A stretch of DNA of 64,000 nt from positions 62,001 to 126,000 of the forward strand of contig CAJTXA010000004.1 in NCBI GenBank assembly GCA_910579865.1. Reading direction: 5' to 3'. This document shows positions 17,265 through 26,662 of the stretch, piece after piece. This DNA is from an uncultured Lachnospiraceae bacterium (lineage in GTDB: Bacteria > Bacillota > Clostridia > Lachnospirales > Lachnospiraceae). The translations under genes and the position numbers were made by a program. The notes below the pieces were generated by a model, which was not told the DNA's origin, did not search any database, and saw nothing but the letters and a program-made list of their open reading frames with translations. Within the stretch, counting starts at the first letter, position 1. Every line of letters starts with the position of its first letter.

Positions 17265-19910
17265 ATGAATGTAAAAAATAGAAATTGTATTCGAATGATT
17301 AGCAGAAAATCAATGACAGCAGCACAAACTAGAAACCGGATTGCAATTCTTGCAATTGCTTTAACAACAATCCTGTTTACTGCTTTATTTACAATTGTGA
17401 TATCGATAAATCAATCTTTTCAAAATAATAATTTTCGTCAGGCAGGGGGTTTTATGCATGGAAGTTTTAAAAGCCTTACAAAAGAACAATATGAGGAATT
17501 AAAAACAGATTCCATAATAAAAGAGTATGGTTATCGGCGTTTTGTAGGGATGCCCAAGAAAGAACCATTTCAGAAGTCTCATGTAGAAGTAAGCTTTTGT
17601 GATAAGAATACAGCAAAATGGATGTTTATGGAACCAAAAGAAGGAAGGCTGCCGAAAGAAGGAACAAAGGAGGCAGCAACAGATAGCCGAGTCCTTTCTT
17701 TGCTTGGGATTGAACCAAAAATTGGAACAGAATTTACAATGACCTTTGAGGTAGATGGAGAAGAAACAACGCAAAGTTTTGTACTATGTGGATGGTGGGA
17801 GTATGATCCTGCTTGTACAGCAAGTCATGTGCTGATTTCAGAAAGCTATGCAGAAACAATTTTTAAAGAGTTAGATACACAAGGAAAAGATGGAATGACA
17901 GCAAAGTGGGATATGGGTATTATGTTAAGAAGTTCTTTTCGTATTAGAGAGGAATTGATAGAAATATTAGAAAAGCATGACTATCAGTCCGAGGATATGC
18001 AGCAGGAACGTTATATAGGAATTGGTGTAAATTGGGGGTATGTTGGAGCACAACTTTCGAATAATTTGGATGCATTTTCAGTTATATCTATAATTGCTTT
18101 ATTATGTATTATTGTATTTACAGGGTATTTGATTATCTATAATGTGTTTCAAATTTCGGTTACAAATGATATTCGGTTTTATGGATTATTAAAAACAATT
18201 GGAACAACTGGACGACAGATTCGTAAAATTTTATATGGACAGGCGATGCTGCTATCAGTAATAGGAATTCCAATTGGATTGGTGATTGGGTATGGACTGG
18301 GGAGCTGGATGATTCCAGTTATTATGAAGAATTTGAATGAAAATCAAGCAGTATATGCTGTTATTTCGATACATCCATTTATTTTTATAGGAGCAACAGC
18401 ATTTTCTTTGTTTACGGTTTGGATTTCTTGTATGAAACCAGGAAAAATTGCAGCAAAGGTATCGCCAATTGAAGCAGTTCGCTATACAGAAGGGACTTGT
18501 CATAAAAAGACAACAAAAAATGGAGAAGGAAAAACTTCTTTAAAAAGAATGGCATGGGCAAACTTAGGGCGTAACAAAGGAAAAACCATAATTACAATTT
18601 TATCCTTGACCTTTGCAGTGGTATTGTTAAATTTAATGGTAACATTTACAAATGGATTTGATATGGATAAGTATTTGGCAAGAATGGCAGCAGATTTTAT
18701 TATTGCTGAGGCTAGTTATTTTCAGTCAGGTAGTTTTTTTGGAAAAGAAAAGGAATTGCCAGAAGAGATTATTACGTTAGTAAAAGAACAAGGAGAGATT
18801 ACAAAAGGTGGGAGAATTTATGGAAAGATTTCTACAGTTCTAGAACATGTAACAGAGGAATATTATCGCAGTGCAAAGAGATGGTATCCGAAGGAAATGT
18901 TAGATGAATTAGTGAAACAAGTAGAAAAAGATGAGGAAGGAAAGCTTTTAGATAAGGTTCAGCTTTATGGAATGGAACATTATCCTTTAGAGCGCCTTAC
19001 TGTAGTAGAAGGGGATCTTTCTAAGTTGTATACGTCAGGCAATTATATTGCTGCGGTCTACGAAGCGGATGATTATGGAAAATTAATCGATGATTCACAT
19101 TGGGCAAAGGTTGGAGATAAAATTACATTGTGCTATGTAGATGAATGGGAATATTTTAATCCTGATACGAGAGAAATTTATTCTGATCCAGAAAAGATTG
19201 GAGAAAGTCGTTATGAAATGCGAAGAAAAAAGTACAGAGAAGTGGAATATGAAGTAGCCGCTTTGGTTATTGTTCCAATTTCACTAAGCTATCGTTATTT
19301 TGGAAGTGATGCTTTTATCTTAAATGCAGATACATTTTGCCAAGATACAAAAAGCAGTTCTATTATGCAGTATTGTTTTGATACAACAAAGGAATCCAAT
19401 CAAGCAATGGAAGCATTTTTAACAGAATATACACAACAGATCAATCCACAGTTTAACTTTGAAAGTAAGCAAACTTATATAGAGTCATTTAAGGGATTCC
19501 AAAATATGTTTTCTTTGCTTGGTGGAATAATGTGTTTTATTATTGGCATAGTAGGTATTTTAAATTTTTTAAATGCGATATTAACTGGGATGATTACCAG
19601 AAAACGGGAATTTGCTGTATTACAGTCAATCGGGATGACTGGACAACAACTTCAGACGATGCTAATTTGGGAGGGGTTATACTATACAATGGGATCAATC
19701 GGATTGGCTATTATTATGAGTGTTTTCCTGCTGCCAATGATTTCTTCTGTATTAAGCAGTGCTTTTTGGTTTTTTACCTATCGTTTTACAATTTTGCCAG
19801 TTCTCTGTGTTGCTCCTTTTTTTGCAGCATTTGGTGTATTACTTCCTTTTTTGATTTATCAAAAGATTGCAAAATTTTCTATTGTAGAACGGTTACGAGA
19901 GGTAGAGTAG
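17265..19910 (+). CDS. FtsX-like ABC transporter permease with two extracellular domains
   Basis: An 881-residue permease, partner of the ATPase just upstream. Read by hydrophobicity it has one N-terminal helix (about 26-48), a first extracellular domain (about 50-265), three helices with an FtsX domain (about 270-390), a helix near 435-455, a second large extracellular domain (about 460-745) and three C-terminal helices (about 755-865) with a second FtsX domain containing MITRKREFAVLQSIGMTGQQL. This duplicated layout differs from BceB, which has ten helices and a single extracellular domain. Likely role is export of, or protection from, an envelope-active peptide, controlled by the adjacent two-component system. 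Substrate unknown. Confidence 0.9.
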   Translation: MNVKNRNCIRMISRKSMTAAQTRNRIAILAIALTTILFTALFTIVISINQSFQNNNFRQAGGFMHGSFKSLTKEQYEELKTDSIIKEYGYRRFVGMPKKEPFQKSHVEVSFCDKNTAKWMFMEPKEGRLPKEGTKEAATDSRVLSLLGIEPKIGTEFTMTFEVDGEETTQSFVLCGWWEYDPACTASHVLISESYAETIFKELDTQGKDGMTAKWDMGIMLRSSFRIREELIEILEKHDYQSEDMQQERYIGIGVNWGYVGAQLSNNLDAFSVISIIALLCIIVFTGYLIIYNVFQISVTNDIRFYGLLKTIGTTGRQIRKILYGQAMLLSVIGIPIGLVIGYGLGSWMIPVIMKNLNENQAVYAVISIHPFIFIGATAFSLFTVWISCMKPGKIAAKVSPIEAVRYTEGTCHKKTTKNGEGKTSLKRMAWANLGRNKGKTIITILSLTFAVVLLNLMVTFTNGFDMDKYLARMAADFIIAEASYFQSGSFFGKEKELPEEIITLVKEQGEITKGGRIYGKISTVLEHVTEEYYRSAKRWYPKEMLDELVKQVEKDEEGKLLDKVQLYGMEHYPLERLTVVEGDLSKLYTSGNYIAAVYEADDYGKLIDDSHWAKVGDKITLCYVDEWEYFNPDTREIYSDPEKIGESRYEMRRKKYREVEYEVAALVIVPISLSYRYFGSDAFILNADTFCQDTKSSSIMQYCFDTTKESNQAMEAFLTEYTQQINPQFNFESKQTYIESFKGFQNMFSLLGGIMCFIIGIVGILNFLNAILTGMITRKREFAVLQSIGMTGQQLQTMLIWEGLYYTMGSIGLAIIMSVFLLPMISSVLSSAFWFFTYRFTILPVLCVAPFFAAFGVLLPFLIYQKIAKFSIVERLREVE

Positions 19911-20053
19911 AACAGAAAAAAGTGGTTTTAGAAGTGAAAGAAAGGGGTAGATATTTAAAAAAAATGATGGTATAATCTTTTTTGAAAAGATGAGCGATCA
20001 AAATGACAATAAATGGAAGATAAAATAATTAAGGGAAGATAGAATTTTTTTAT

Positions 20054-20093
20054 ATGCTCATTTATAGTTTTATACTGTAAGTGAGCATTTTTA
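20054..20093 (+). terminator. Intrinsic terminator after the ABC permease
   Basis: A 14-bp stem formed by ATGCTCA-TTTATAG and CTGTAAG-TGAGCAT (two wobbles) with a 7-nt loop and a TTTTT tail. The rest of 19911-20187 shows nothing else convincing. Confidence 0.75.
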
Positions 20094-20187
20094 TTGTCAA
20101 ATGGTTTGAAAGTCAAAGCAATAAGAGGAAAGATAAAAAATAAAATAGTATGTAGTTCTAATATAAAATAAGGAGGGGCAAAATAAA

Positions 20188-21897
20188 GTGAAAAATTTAA
20201 AAGTAAAGGTAGTTGTTCCGCTTTTTTTATTGGCGCTAATTGGGATGTTATCTTCTTTTTTGGGGTATCGTTCTTTGCAGCAGCTTGGAATGGTTGGAAA
20301 GGAAATTGTGACTGAAAGAGTACCAACGATTATTATGTTGGATTCGATTTTAATTTCTGTAGAACAACTGCAACAGCAATTACTGATTCATAGTATACTA
20401 GATACAAGAGAGGAAAAGGAACAACTAGAAAAAGAAATTCAGATATCATCAGCCACTTTAAATGCTTATCTAAAAGAATATAAAAAATTGGTGGATACAA
20501 GTCATTATCAAGAATTAGAAGAAGTATATCAGGCTTATATAGAAAGATATAAAGATACCCTTCGTTTTAGTATATCGAGTGATAACGAAGCAGTAATTGC
20601 CCAAATTAGAGGAACGCTTTCCACATGCTTTAGACAATTAAGAGAAGAGGTACAGAAACGAATTCAGGAGGAACAAATAGAGATTGGAGTAGAAAAGAAA
20701 CAACAAGATATGGTATATGAAAATGGAGCAATTATTTCTTATGGAATGTTAATTATTATGGCACTTGTATTTTTAGAGAGCAGTATTGTAATAGTGAAAA
20801 CTGTGATTATACCTACTATAACATATGAAAGAAAACTAAAAGAAATTACAGATAAAATCAATCAAAAAGATGGAGATTTAACACAGCGAATTCAAGTAAG
20901 CACAGCAGATGAAATTGGTCGGTTAGCAAAAGGAGTAAATTTATTTATTCGAACATTGCAAGGGATTATAAAGGAAATTGTATATTCCTCAAAGGAACTA
21001 AATCAAACTTTCGAAAGTGTAAATAGCAGTATTGCTGTAGCGAATACAAATTCTAGTGATATATCAGCTGCAATGGAGGAGGTTGCTGCTACGATGGATA
21101 TGGTATCTTCCACTGTATTTGAGATTAATAGCAGTACAGCTTCTATTGGGCAAAACGTAGAACAAGTAACAGAAGATACACATAAAATACATGAACATAC
21201 AAGAAAAATGCAAAAACAGGCGGAAGAATTAGAGAAAACTGCAGTTATTAATAGGGATAGAACCAATCAGGTTATGGATACCATTTTGACAAAATTAAAT
21301 CAAGCGATTGAAAATAGTAAAAATGTAGCACAAGTGAATGAATTGACCAATGAAATTTTAAGTATTTCTGGACAGACAAATTTGTTGGCTTTAAATGCTT
21401 CAATTGAAGCAGCTCGTGCAGGAGAAGTGGGGAGAGGATTTGCTGTAGTAGCAGGAGAAATCAGCAATCTTGCAGATAATAGTAGAGAAACAGCAAATAA
21501 AATTCAAACGATTAATCGGATTGTAGTAGGTGCAGTAAATGAGTTAAGTTTTAGTGCAAATGGGATTGTAGAATATATTTCTAAAACAATTTTACCAGAT
21601 TATGATACCTATGCAGTATCTGGTAAGCAGTATCGGGAAGATGCAGAAGAAATTAGTGAAGCAATGAATGGTTGTCTTAAAAGGATGGATGAGTTAGAAG
21701 AGCATATGGAACGATTAGTTGGGCAGATGGAAAATATTTCAAAAGCAGTGTCTGAGTGTAACCAGGGAATTAATCAATCTGCAGAGAGCACAACAAATTT
21801 AGTAAGTGAAATTAATCAGGTATATAGTAATGTGGAGGCAAGTGTAAAAATTGTACAAAATTTAAAGCAACAATCAGATGCTTTTACCAATTTATAG
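20188..21897 (+). CDS. Methyl-accepting chemotaxis protein
   Basis: A transmembrane chemoreceptor of 569 residues that senses a ligand outside and controls the CheA kinase inside. It starts with GTG at 20188, behind a strong AGGAGGGG. First membrane helix about 8-27, an extracellular four-helix-type domain (about 28-180), second helix about 185-210, HAMP (about 211-265), then the signalling domain with the hairpin tip NLLALNASIEAARAGEVGRGF. The extracellular domain is short and helical and does not look like Cache. A small membrane-protein gene follows after 20 bases. Ligand unknown; plant-derived sugars are a reasonable guess from the surrounding pectinases only. Confidence 0.92.
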   Translation: MKNLKVKVVVPLFLLALIGMLSSFLGYRSLQQLGMVGKEIVTERVPTIIMLDSILISVEQLQQQLLIHSILDTREEKEQLEKEIQISSATLNAYLKEYKKLVDTSHYQELEEVYQAYIERYKDTLRFSISSDNEAVIAQIRGTLSTCFRQLREEVQKRIQEEQIEIGVEKKQQDMVYENGAIISYGMLIIMALVFLESSIVIVKTVIIPTITYERKLKEITDKINQKDGDLTQRIQVSTADEIGRLAKGVNLFIRTLQGIIKEIVYSSKELNQTFESVNSSIAVANTNSSDISAAMEEVAATMDMVSSTVFEINSSTASIGQNVEQVTEDTHKIHEHTRKMQKQAEELEKTAVINRDRTNQVMDTILTKLNQAIENSKNVAQVNELTNEILSISGQTNLLALNASIEAARAGEVGRGFAVVAGEISNLADNSRETANKIQTINRIVVGAVNELSFSANGIVEYISKTILPDYDTYAVSGKQYREDAEEISEAMNGCLKRMDELEEHMERLVGQMENISKAVSECNQGINQSAESTTNLVSEINQVYSNVEASVKIVQNLKQQSDAFTNL

Positions 21898-21917
21898 ATG
21901 GCAGAGGAGAGAAAGTT

Positions 21918-22247
21918 ATGAAAAAGGGAGTATTAGCTGGACTTTTGATAGGGTTATTATTAGGAGTGAGTTCTCTTTTTGTTTCAGCAATGGCAATTGA
22001 TAAAATTGCACAGATACAAGAAACTATGTTAGAAGGGGAACATATGACAGAGAATGAGAATTTGCCAGATGTGGAACAGATATTGGAATCAGGAGAAGGG
22101 TCTATAGAAATATTTGATATAAATTCTGTAGAATATAAAGGAAAATCGGTGTTGCCAATTATGACAATAGCTGTAATAGTAGTATTTGTTCTTGCAGTTA
22201 CACTTATCACATATGCATTAAAAAAGCGAGAGTATGAAGAAGAATAA
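21918..22247 (+). CDS. Small two-helix membrane protein of unknown function
   Basis: A 109-residue protein with an N-terminal hydrophobic helix (about 5-27, VLAGLLIGLLLGVSSLFVSA), an acidic segment of about 50 residues (MTENENLPDVEQILESGEG) probably outside the cell, and a C-terminal helix (about 78-100, VLPIMTIAVIVVFVLAVTLI) ended by KKREYEEE. I recognise no family. It begins 20 bases after the chemoreceptor stop with ribosome-binding site GAGGAG and ends before a strong terminator, so it is co-transcribed with that receptor and may assist it. Confidence 0.7.
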   Translation: MKKGVLAGLLIGLLLGVSSLFVSAMAIDKIAQIQETMLEGEHMTENENLPDVEQILESGEGSIEIFDINSVEYKGKSVLPIMTIAVIVVFVLAVTLITYALKKREYEEE

Positions 22248-22251
22248 GTTA

Positions 22252-22300
22252 AAATGGACTTATCTGGAAGAATTTGAAAACAGATAAGTCCATTTATTTA
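22252..22300. terminator. Bidirectional terminator between convergent genes
   Basis: Perfect 13-bp stem ATGGACTTATCTG (22254-22266) / CAGATAAGTCCAT (22281-22293), flanked by A-rich and T-rich sequence. It serves the small membrane protein on the plus strand and the FMN lipoprotein on the minus strand. Confidence 0.85.
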
Positions 22301-22309
22301 AAAAGATTA

Positions 22310-22741
22310 TTATTCTACAATAACAGTAGAAGAGTCCCCCGTTTTCGCTTGTTCAATTACAGCTGCAGATAATTTGAAAAAATTATTACCAGAGTTAGTA
22401 GCTCCGCTTATCGTATCTACTTCGGTTGGGTTTTGAGTATGAATAAGTTGTGAAACGTAGTTTCTGGTATATTCATTGGGATAGGTTCCATTTACAACAC
22501 ACATTCGTTCCATATAGGCATTATCCCAAGCTTTGATAAAGCCACTGGAATCTTTGGCGTTAAATTCTGCGTAAACAATGGTATTGTTTTTTACCATAAT
22601 ACAAAGGTATTCTTTCCATCCATGTTCAAAATTAGAAGTTTCTGCTGTATAAAAACCATCTTTCATTTTAGATTGACCGCAACTACTAAAAAGAAAAAGA
22701 ATTAAAACTAAATTGATCAATAAATATATTATTCTTTTCAT
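22310..22741 (-). CDS. Lipoprotein with FMN-binding (flavinylation) domain
   Basis: An exported lipoprotein of 143 residues. The signal peptide ends in the lipobox FSSC, with the mature Cys at 21. The rest is a single FMN-binding domain (HGWKEYLCIMVKNNTIVYAEF and a C-terminal DTISGATNS), whose DxxSGAT motif matches the site at which ApbE-type flavin transferases attach FMN to Thr. Related proteins carry electrons in RnfG-like or extracellular electron transfer chains. The start at 22741 is preferred because AGGATGG precedes it; an ATG 12 bases upstream (22753) overlaps that site. The gene follows a chemoreceptor by 55 bases on the same strand, an unusual pairing. Confidence 0.85.
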   Translation of the reverse strand: MKRIIYLLINLVLILFLFSSCGQSKMKDGFYTAETSNFEHGWKEYLCIMVKNNTIVYAEFNAKDSSGFIKAWDNAYMERMCVVNGTYPNEYTRNYVSQLIHTQNPTEVDTISGATNSGNNFFKLSAAVIEQAKTGDSSTVIVE

Positions 22742-22796
22742 TATTTTTTCCATCCTATATTTTAGATTATCTTATATGTCTGAAATTTTAATTATT

Positions 22797-24776
22797 TTAA
22801 CTCTTATCATTTAGTTCATTTTTCATCTTGACTTGCTCAACATAATCTTGTAGATGTTTTGACTGAACTAGGGAAGAAGAGGCTGTTTTATTAGCGTCTT
22901 CTGCTAACTGTTGATTACTGTTAGCAATTTCTCTAAGAGAAGTTAAACGAGTATTTACACATGACATAGCAGAGGTCTGTTCTGTAACAGTTTGAGACAA
23001 TACAGAAGAAATCTTATAATATTGATTGGTAACTTCTCGTATTTCTTGAAAAGCATTTGCTGTCAGTTTGGCTGTATGTAGTCCTTCTTGGATAACTTCC
23101 GTAGAGTGATGAATAAGTTTACCTGTTTGCTGAAGTGCTTCGGCAGTTTGCTTTGATAGGTTGCCAATTTCTGATGCAACTACAGCAAATCCTTTTCCTG
23201 TTTCGCCTGCTCGTGTGGCTTCAATTGAAGCATTTAAAGCTAATAGATTGGTTTGTTTAGAAATTCCTTCAATAAGTTGACTGATCTGTGAAATTTCTTC
23301 TACTGAGTGATGAATTTGATTCATAATGGTTAACATATTTTCCATATAGTTATTTCCTAAATCGGTCTTTTCTTTGGCATGTTCTGAATATTGTTCAATC
23401 TGATGAACATTTTCTTTATTCTTTTCAATAGAGGTTATAATTGCTATAGCACTTTCTTCTAATCGTTCTAGAAGTTCTACTTGTTCCATTGCTTTATTAT
23501 AGAGCTGTTTGGCATAATTTGATACTTCACTGGAATTTTGATTTACATCAGTAGAGGATTGTTTCATCTGTATCATGGTTTGATTAAGAGAATCCGTAAT
23601 ATAAGATAAGGAATCCTGAATAGAAGAAAAATCTCCATGAAAGTTATCAGGTATTGTGATGGTATAATCTTTAGCAGCAAGTGTGCCTAAACAAAGCTGA
23701 ATTGTTTGAATATAACTGTTTAAACTATAAATCGTTTTAGACAAAGCAGCTGTTAGGATTTCCGTTTCTTGAATATCATTAGAAAGAATCACTTCTTCTG
23801 TTAAATTTCCTTCTGCCAGTGCCTGTAGACGTTTTGTAGCTGTTGATAAGGAATCGGATATCCTTTTGGAAATAGGGATAATCGATCCAGCTGCAAGCAA
23901 TAATAATAAAAGAGAAAGTAGGATAGAGCTTAAAATAGAGAAAAAAACAGGTCTCATAAATTCTCTTTGAGGTGCTTTAATAAGCAGTGCCCAGTTTGTA
24001 CCAGGAATTGGTGCATAGCCAATATAGTGATTGGTATAGCCTAATCTTGTAAGATCCGATCCTGTCTGAAAAGATAAGATTTTATGGAAAATTTCTTCGT
24101 TTTTTGCAGAAGGATAAAGCTGATAAATATTTTGCTTGTATTTGATATTTTGTAGATGACTATCGCCAATAATTTGCCCTTCTTGATCTAAAAGATAAGC
24201 ATTTCCTGTGTTTCCAAGAATTAGCATACTTAATACATCATTTAAAATGTCATATTTATAACTGCCAATTAGATAGCCAGTGATTTCGTCATTTTGCTTA
24301 ATTGGAATACCAACACAAAATTGTAGTATATCTTGCTCATAGTAAGGCTCTCCAATTACAATGTTTTTTGTTTGTACCAGATAGGAATAATAATCAGTAT
24401 CTATAATAGAATCAGGAGCAGAAAGATCGCCATAAAGTTTCTGCCCAGAAGGACTATAGACAGATAGCCAGACAAATTCAACCTGAAGTTTTGCGTTGTT
24501 AAGCAATGCCTGCTTTTGTTCTGTAGGATAAGATGAATCAGATAAAGTTGGTTCCAGAGAGAGCTGGTATACTCGTTCCGATAGAAGATGTAAATTGGAA
24601 CTGATACTCTGTGAAGCGATACGTGCAGTAATTTGTATATTGTCAAGTAGAACGGTATTAGTAGAACGAATACTGCCAATTGACATAGTAATAGTAATAA
24701 GAATAGCAAGTAAAATTGCAGTTGCCATAACATAAATAATAATTTTTTGTTGTAAAGTATGAAATTTTTTCGTCAT
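22797..24776 (-). CDS. Methyl-accepting chemotaxis protein with dCache-type sensor
   Basis: A chemoreceptor of about 659 residues. First membrane helix about 10-33; a large extracellular domain (about 34-275) with VWLSVYSPSGQKLYGD, TDYYSYL, IGEPYYEQDILQFCVGIPI and NWALLIKAP, typical of double-Cache sensors that bind amino acids, organic acids or sugars; second helix about 285-305; HAMP; then a signalling domain with the tip NLLALNASIEATRAGETGKGF. The ATG at 24776 is chosen with AAAGGAG 13 bases upstream; the longer frame would begin with GTG at 24788, directly against that site. The FMN lipoprotein follows downstream on the same strand. It is transcribed divergently from the third receptor. 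Confidence 0.92.
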   Translation of the reverse strand: MTKKFHTLQQKIIIYVMATAILLAILITITMSIGSIRSTNTVLLDNIQITARIASQSISSNLHLLSERVYQLSLEPTLSDSSYPTEQKQALLNNAKLQVEFVWLSVYSPSGQKLYGDLSAPDSIIDTDYYSYLVQTKNIVIGEPYYEQDILQFCVGIPIKQNDEITGYLIGSYKYDILNDVLSMLILGNTGNAYLLDQEGQIIGDSHLQNIKYKQNIYQLYPSAKNEEIFHKILSFQTGSDLTRLGYTNHYIGYAPIPGTNWALLIKAPQREFMRPVFFSILSSILLSLLLLLLAAGSIIPISKRISDSLSTATKRLQALAEGNLTEEVILSNDIQETEILTAALSKTIYSLNSYIQTIQLCLGTLAAKDYTITIPDNFHGDFSSIQDSLSYITDSLNQTMIQMKQSSTDVNQNSSEVSNYAKQLYNKAMEQVELLERLEESAIAIITSIEKNKENVHQIEQYSEHAKEKTDLGNNYMENMLTIMNQIHHSVEEISQISQLIEGISKQTNLLALNASIEATRAGETGKGFAVVASEIGNLSKQTAEALQQTGKLIHHSTEVIQEGLHTAKLTANAFQEIREVTNQYYKISSVLSQTVTEQTSAMSCVNTRLTSLREIANSNQQLAEDANKTASSSLVQSKHLQDYVEQVKMKNELNDKS

Positions 24777-24932
24777 ATAAAAATACACACTCCTTTGAAA
24801 ATAGATACAAAATAAATGAAAACAGTATCTTTTTTATTCTATCATATTTTAATAATAAGTACAGCTTTTTATTGAAAATTTAAAAAAAAAAGAGTAAGAT
24901 AAAAATAAAAGATAGAAGGAGGAGCTAAAGGG

Positions 24933-26624
24933 ATGGAAAAAATGTTTAAAAATTTGAAAGTAGGAAAAAAGCTTCAAGTTGCATTTGGAATGATTTTGGG
25001 AATATTGGTAATAATTGAAATTGTTGCTATTATAGCAAGTGAAGTGATTCAGTATGATTTCAAAGTTTTCTATCAAGAATGTTATCAAGACAATATAATT
25101 CAGATGGAAATTCGAAAGGACATTCAAGTAGTAGGAAAGATGGTTCTCTGGTCTATGACAACAGAAGATGAGGCAATGGGAGATATGCATTTGAGTAATG
25201 CAGAGAACTATGCAAATAAAGTTGTAGAAAATGTAACAAAGTTAAAGCAAGTTTTTTCAGATAAAGAGCTTTTGGATAAGTTAGATACTGCTTTAGAAGA
25301 GATGAGGACTTATCGAATAAAGTTGACTGAACTTGCAAAGGCAAATCAAAATCAGGAGGCATTAGAATTATTTAATAACGAATACAATACAGCGACAGAA
25401 AATATACAAAATATTTTAATTGCAATTGGGGAAGAATCAGAACAGTTAGCAAGTGAGCGTTATAAACAGGCTGATTTAACTGGATTTATAAGTTTAATTT
25501 TTATGTTGTTAGTTGGAGTAATTTCGATTCTTTTTTCAATCTATATAGGAAAAGTATTAACTAAGATGTTGAAAGAACCAATTAAGGAAATAGAGGATGC
25601 TACATATCAATTAAAAAATGGAGATTTGAATATACAAATTTCATATGAGTCTGAGGATGAATTGGGAAGTTTATCAATGAATTTTAAAAGTGCCTGTGAT
25701 ACACTTCATGAAATGATTCGAGATATAGGAGAATTATTAGGGGAGATGGCAAATGGGAATTTTAATATCAGAACAAAGATAGAGGAGAAATATGTAGGGG
25801 AATTTGTACAATTACTGCAATCTATGCGAAAATTAAATCGACAGCTTGATCAGACATTGCGTCGGATTAATGAGGCTTCTGAACAAGTAGCACTTGGTGC
25901 ATCACAGCTTGCTGAAAGTGCACAGTCGCTTGCAGAGGGAGCTACCGATCAGGCAGGAGCAGTAGAAGAATTAACAGCTACAATTGAGAGTGTTAGCGCA
26001 ATGGCAGAGCAGGGTGCAGAAGAAGCAAAAAAAGAAGCAGATCGAATTTTACAAACAAAACAAGATGCAGAAAAGAGCAGAGAAGAATTGAAAGCATTAA
26101 CGGTTGCAATGGAGCAAATTAGTGCAACTTCTATGGAAATTCAAAATATTATTAGTGCAATTGAAGATATTGCTTCTCAGACAAATCTTCTTTCTTTAAA
26201 TGCTTCAATAGAAGCAGCAAGAGCTGGAGAAGCAGGAAAAGGTTTTGCGGTGGTAGCGGATCAGATTGGAAAGTTAGCTTCAGATAGTGCACAATCGGCA
26301 GTGGATACAAGGGAATTAATTGAAAAGTCTATTGTAGAGATTGAAAATGGAAATTTAATTACAACAAGGACGGTAAGTGTATTAGAAGGCATTTTAGGAA
26401 GTATGACAACATTTGCTGAAACGGCAGAAGAGAGTAGTGCTGCATCAAATTCACAAGCTAAGATGTTAAAAGAGGTTGAGATTGGAATTGAGCAAATTGC
26501 TGCTGTGGTGGAAAGTAATTCGGCTTCAGCAGAACAAACATCTGCAACGAGTGAAGAATTGTCTGCACAGTCGGAAAATCTAAAGGGATTAGTTGGACAA
26601 TTTACATTGAGAGAAAATGAATAG
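24933..26624 (+). CDS. Methyl-accepting chemotaxis protein with four-helix-bundle sensor
   Basis: A 563-residue chemoreceptor. First helix about 16-40, an extracellular helical domain with the 4HB_MCP look (about 41-185), second helix about 187-210, then HAMP and a further HAMP-like helical pair (about 211-310, with YESEDELGSLSMNF and IGELLGEMANGNFNI), and the signalling domain with tip NLLSLNASIEAARAGEAGKGF. The ribosome-binding site GAAGGAGGAG precedes the ATG. It is divergent from the dCache receptor with a 156-bp shared control region. The ABC-class ATPase gene follows after 38 bases and may be co-transcribed, without an obvious functional link. Confidence 0.93.
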   Translation: MEKMFKNLKVGKKLQVAFGMILGILVIIEIVAIIASEVIQYDFKVFYQECYQDNIIQMEIRKDIQVVGKMVLWSMTTEDEAMGDMHLSNAENYANKVVENVTKLKQVFSDKELLDKLDTALEEMRTYRIKLTELAKANQNQEALELFNNEYNTATENIQNILIAIGEESEQLASERYKQADLTGFISLIFMLLVGVISILFSIYIGKVLTKMLKEPIKEIEDATYQLKNGDLNIQISYESEDELGSLSMNFKSACDTLHEMIRDIGELLGEMANGNFNIRTKIEEKYVGEFVQLLQSMRKLNRQLDQTLRRINEASEQVALGASQLAESAQSLAEGATDQAGAVEELTATIESVSAMAEQGAEEAKKEADRILQTKQDAEKSREELKALTVAMEQISATSMEIQNIISAIEDIASQTNLLSLNASIEAARAGEAGKGFAVVADQIGKLASDSAQSAVDTRELIEKSIVEIENGNLITTRTVSVLEGILGSMTTFAETAEESSAASNSQAKMLKEVEIGIEQIAAVVESNSASAEQTSATSEELSAQSENLKGLVGQFTLRENE

Positions 26625-26662
26625 AATGGGGGATGGAGCGATAAAAAGAAAGGGATTTTATT

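Noticed and set aside
20101..20187. Sigma-28 (FliA) promoter before the first chemoreceptor
   Set aside because: A weak TCAAAG-N-GATAA resemblance exists, but the CCGATAT-type box is not matched well enough to report.
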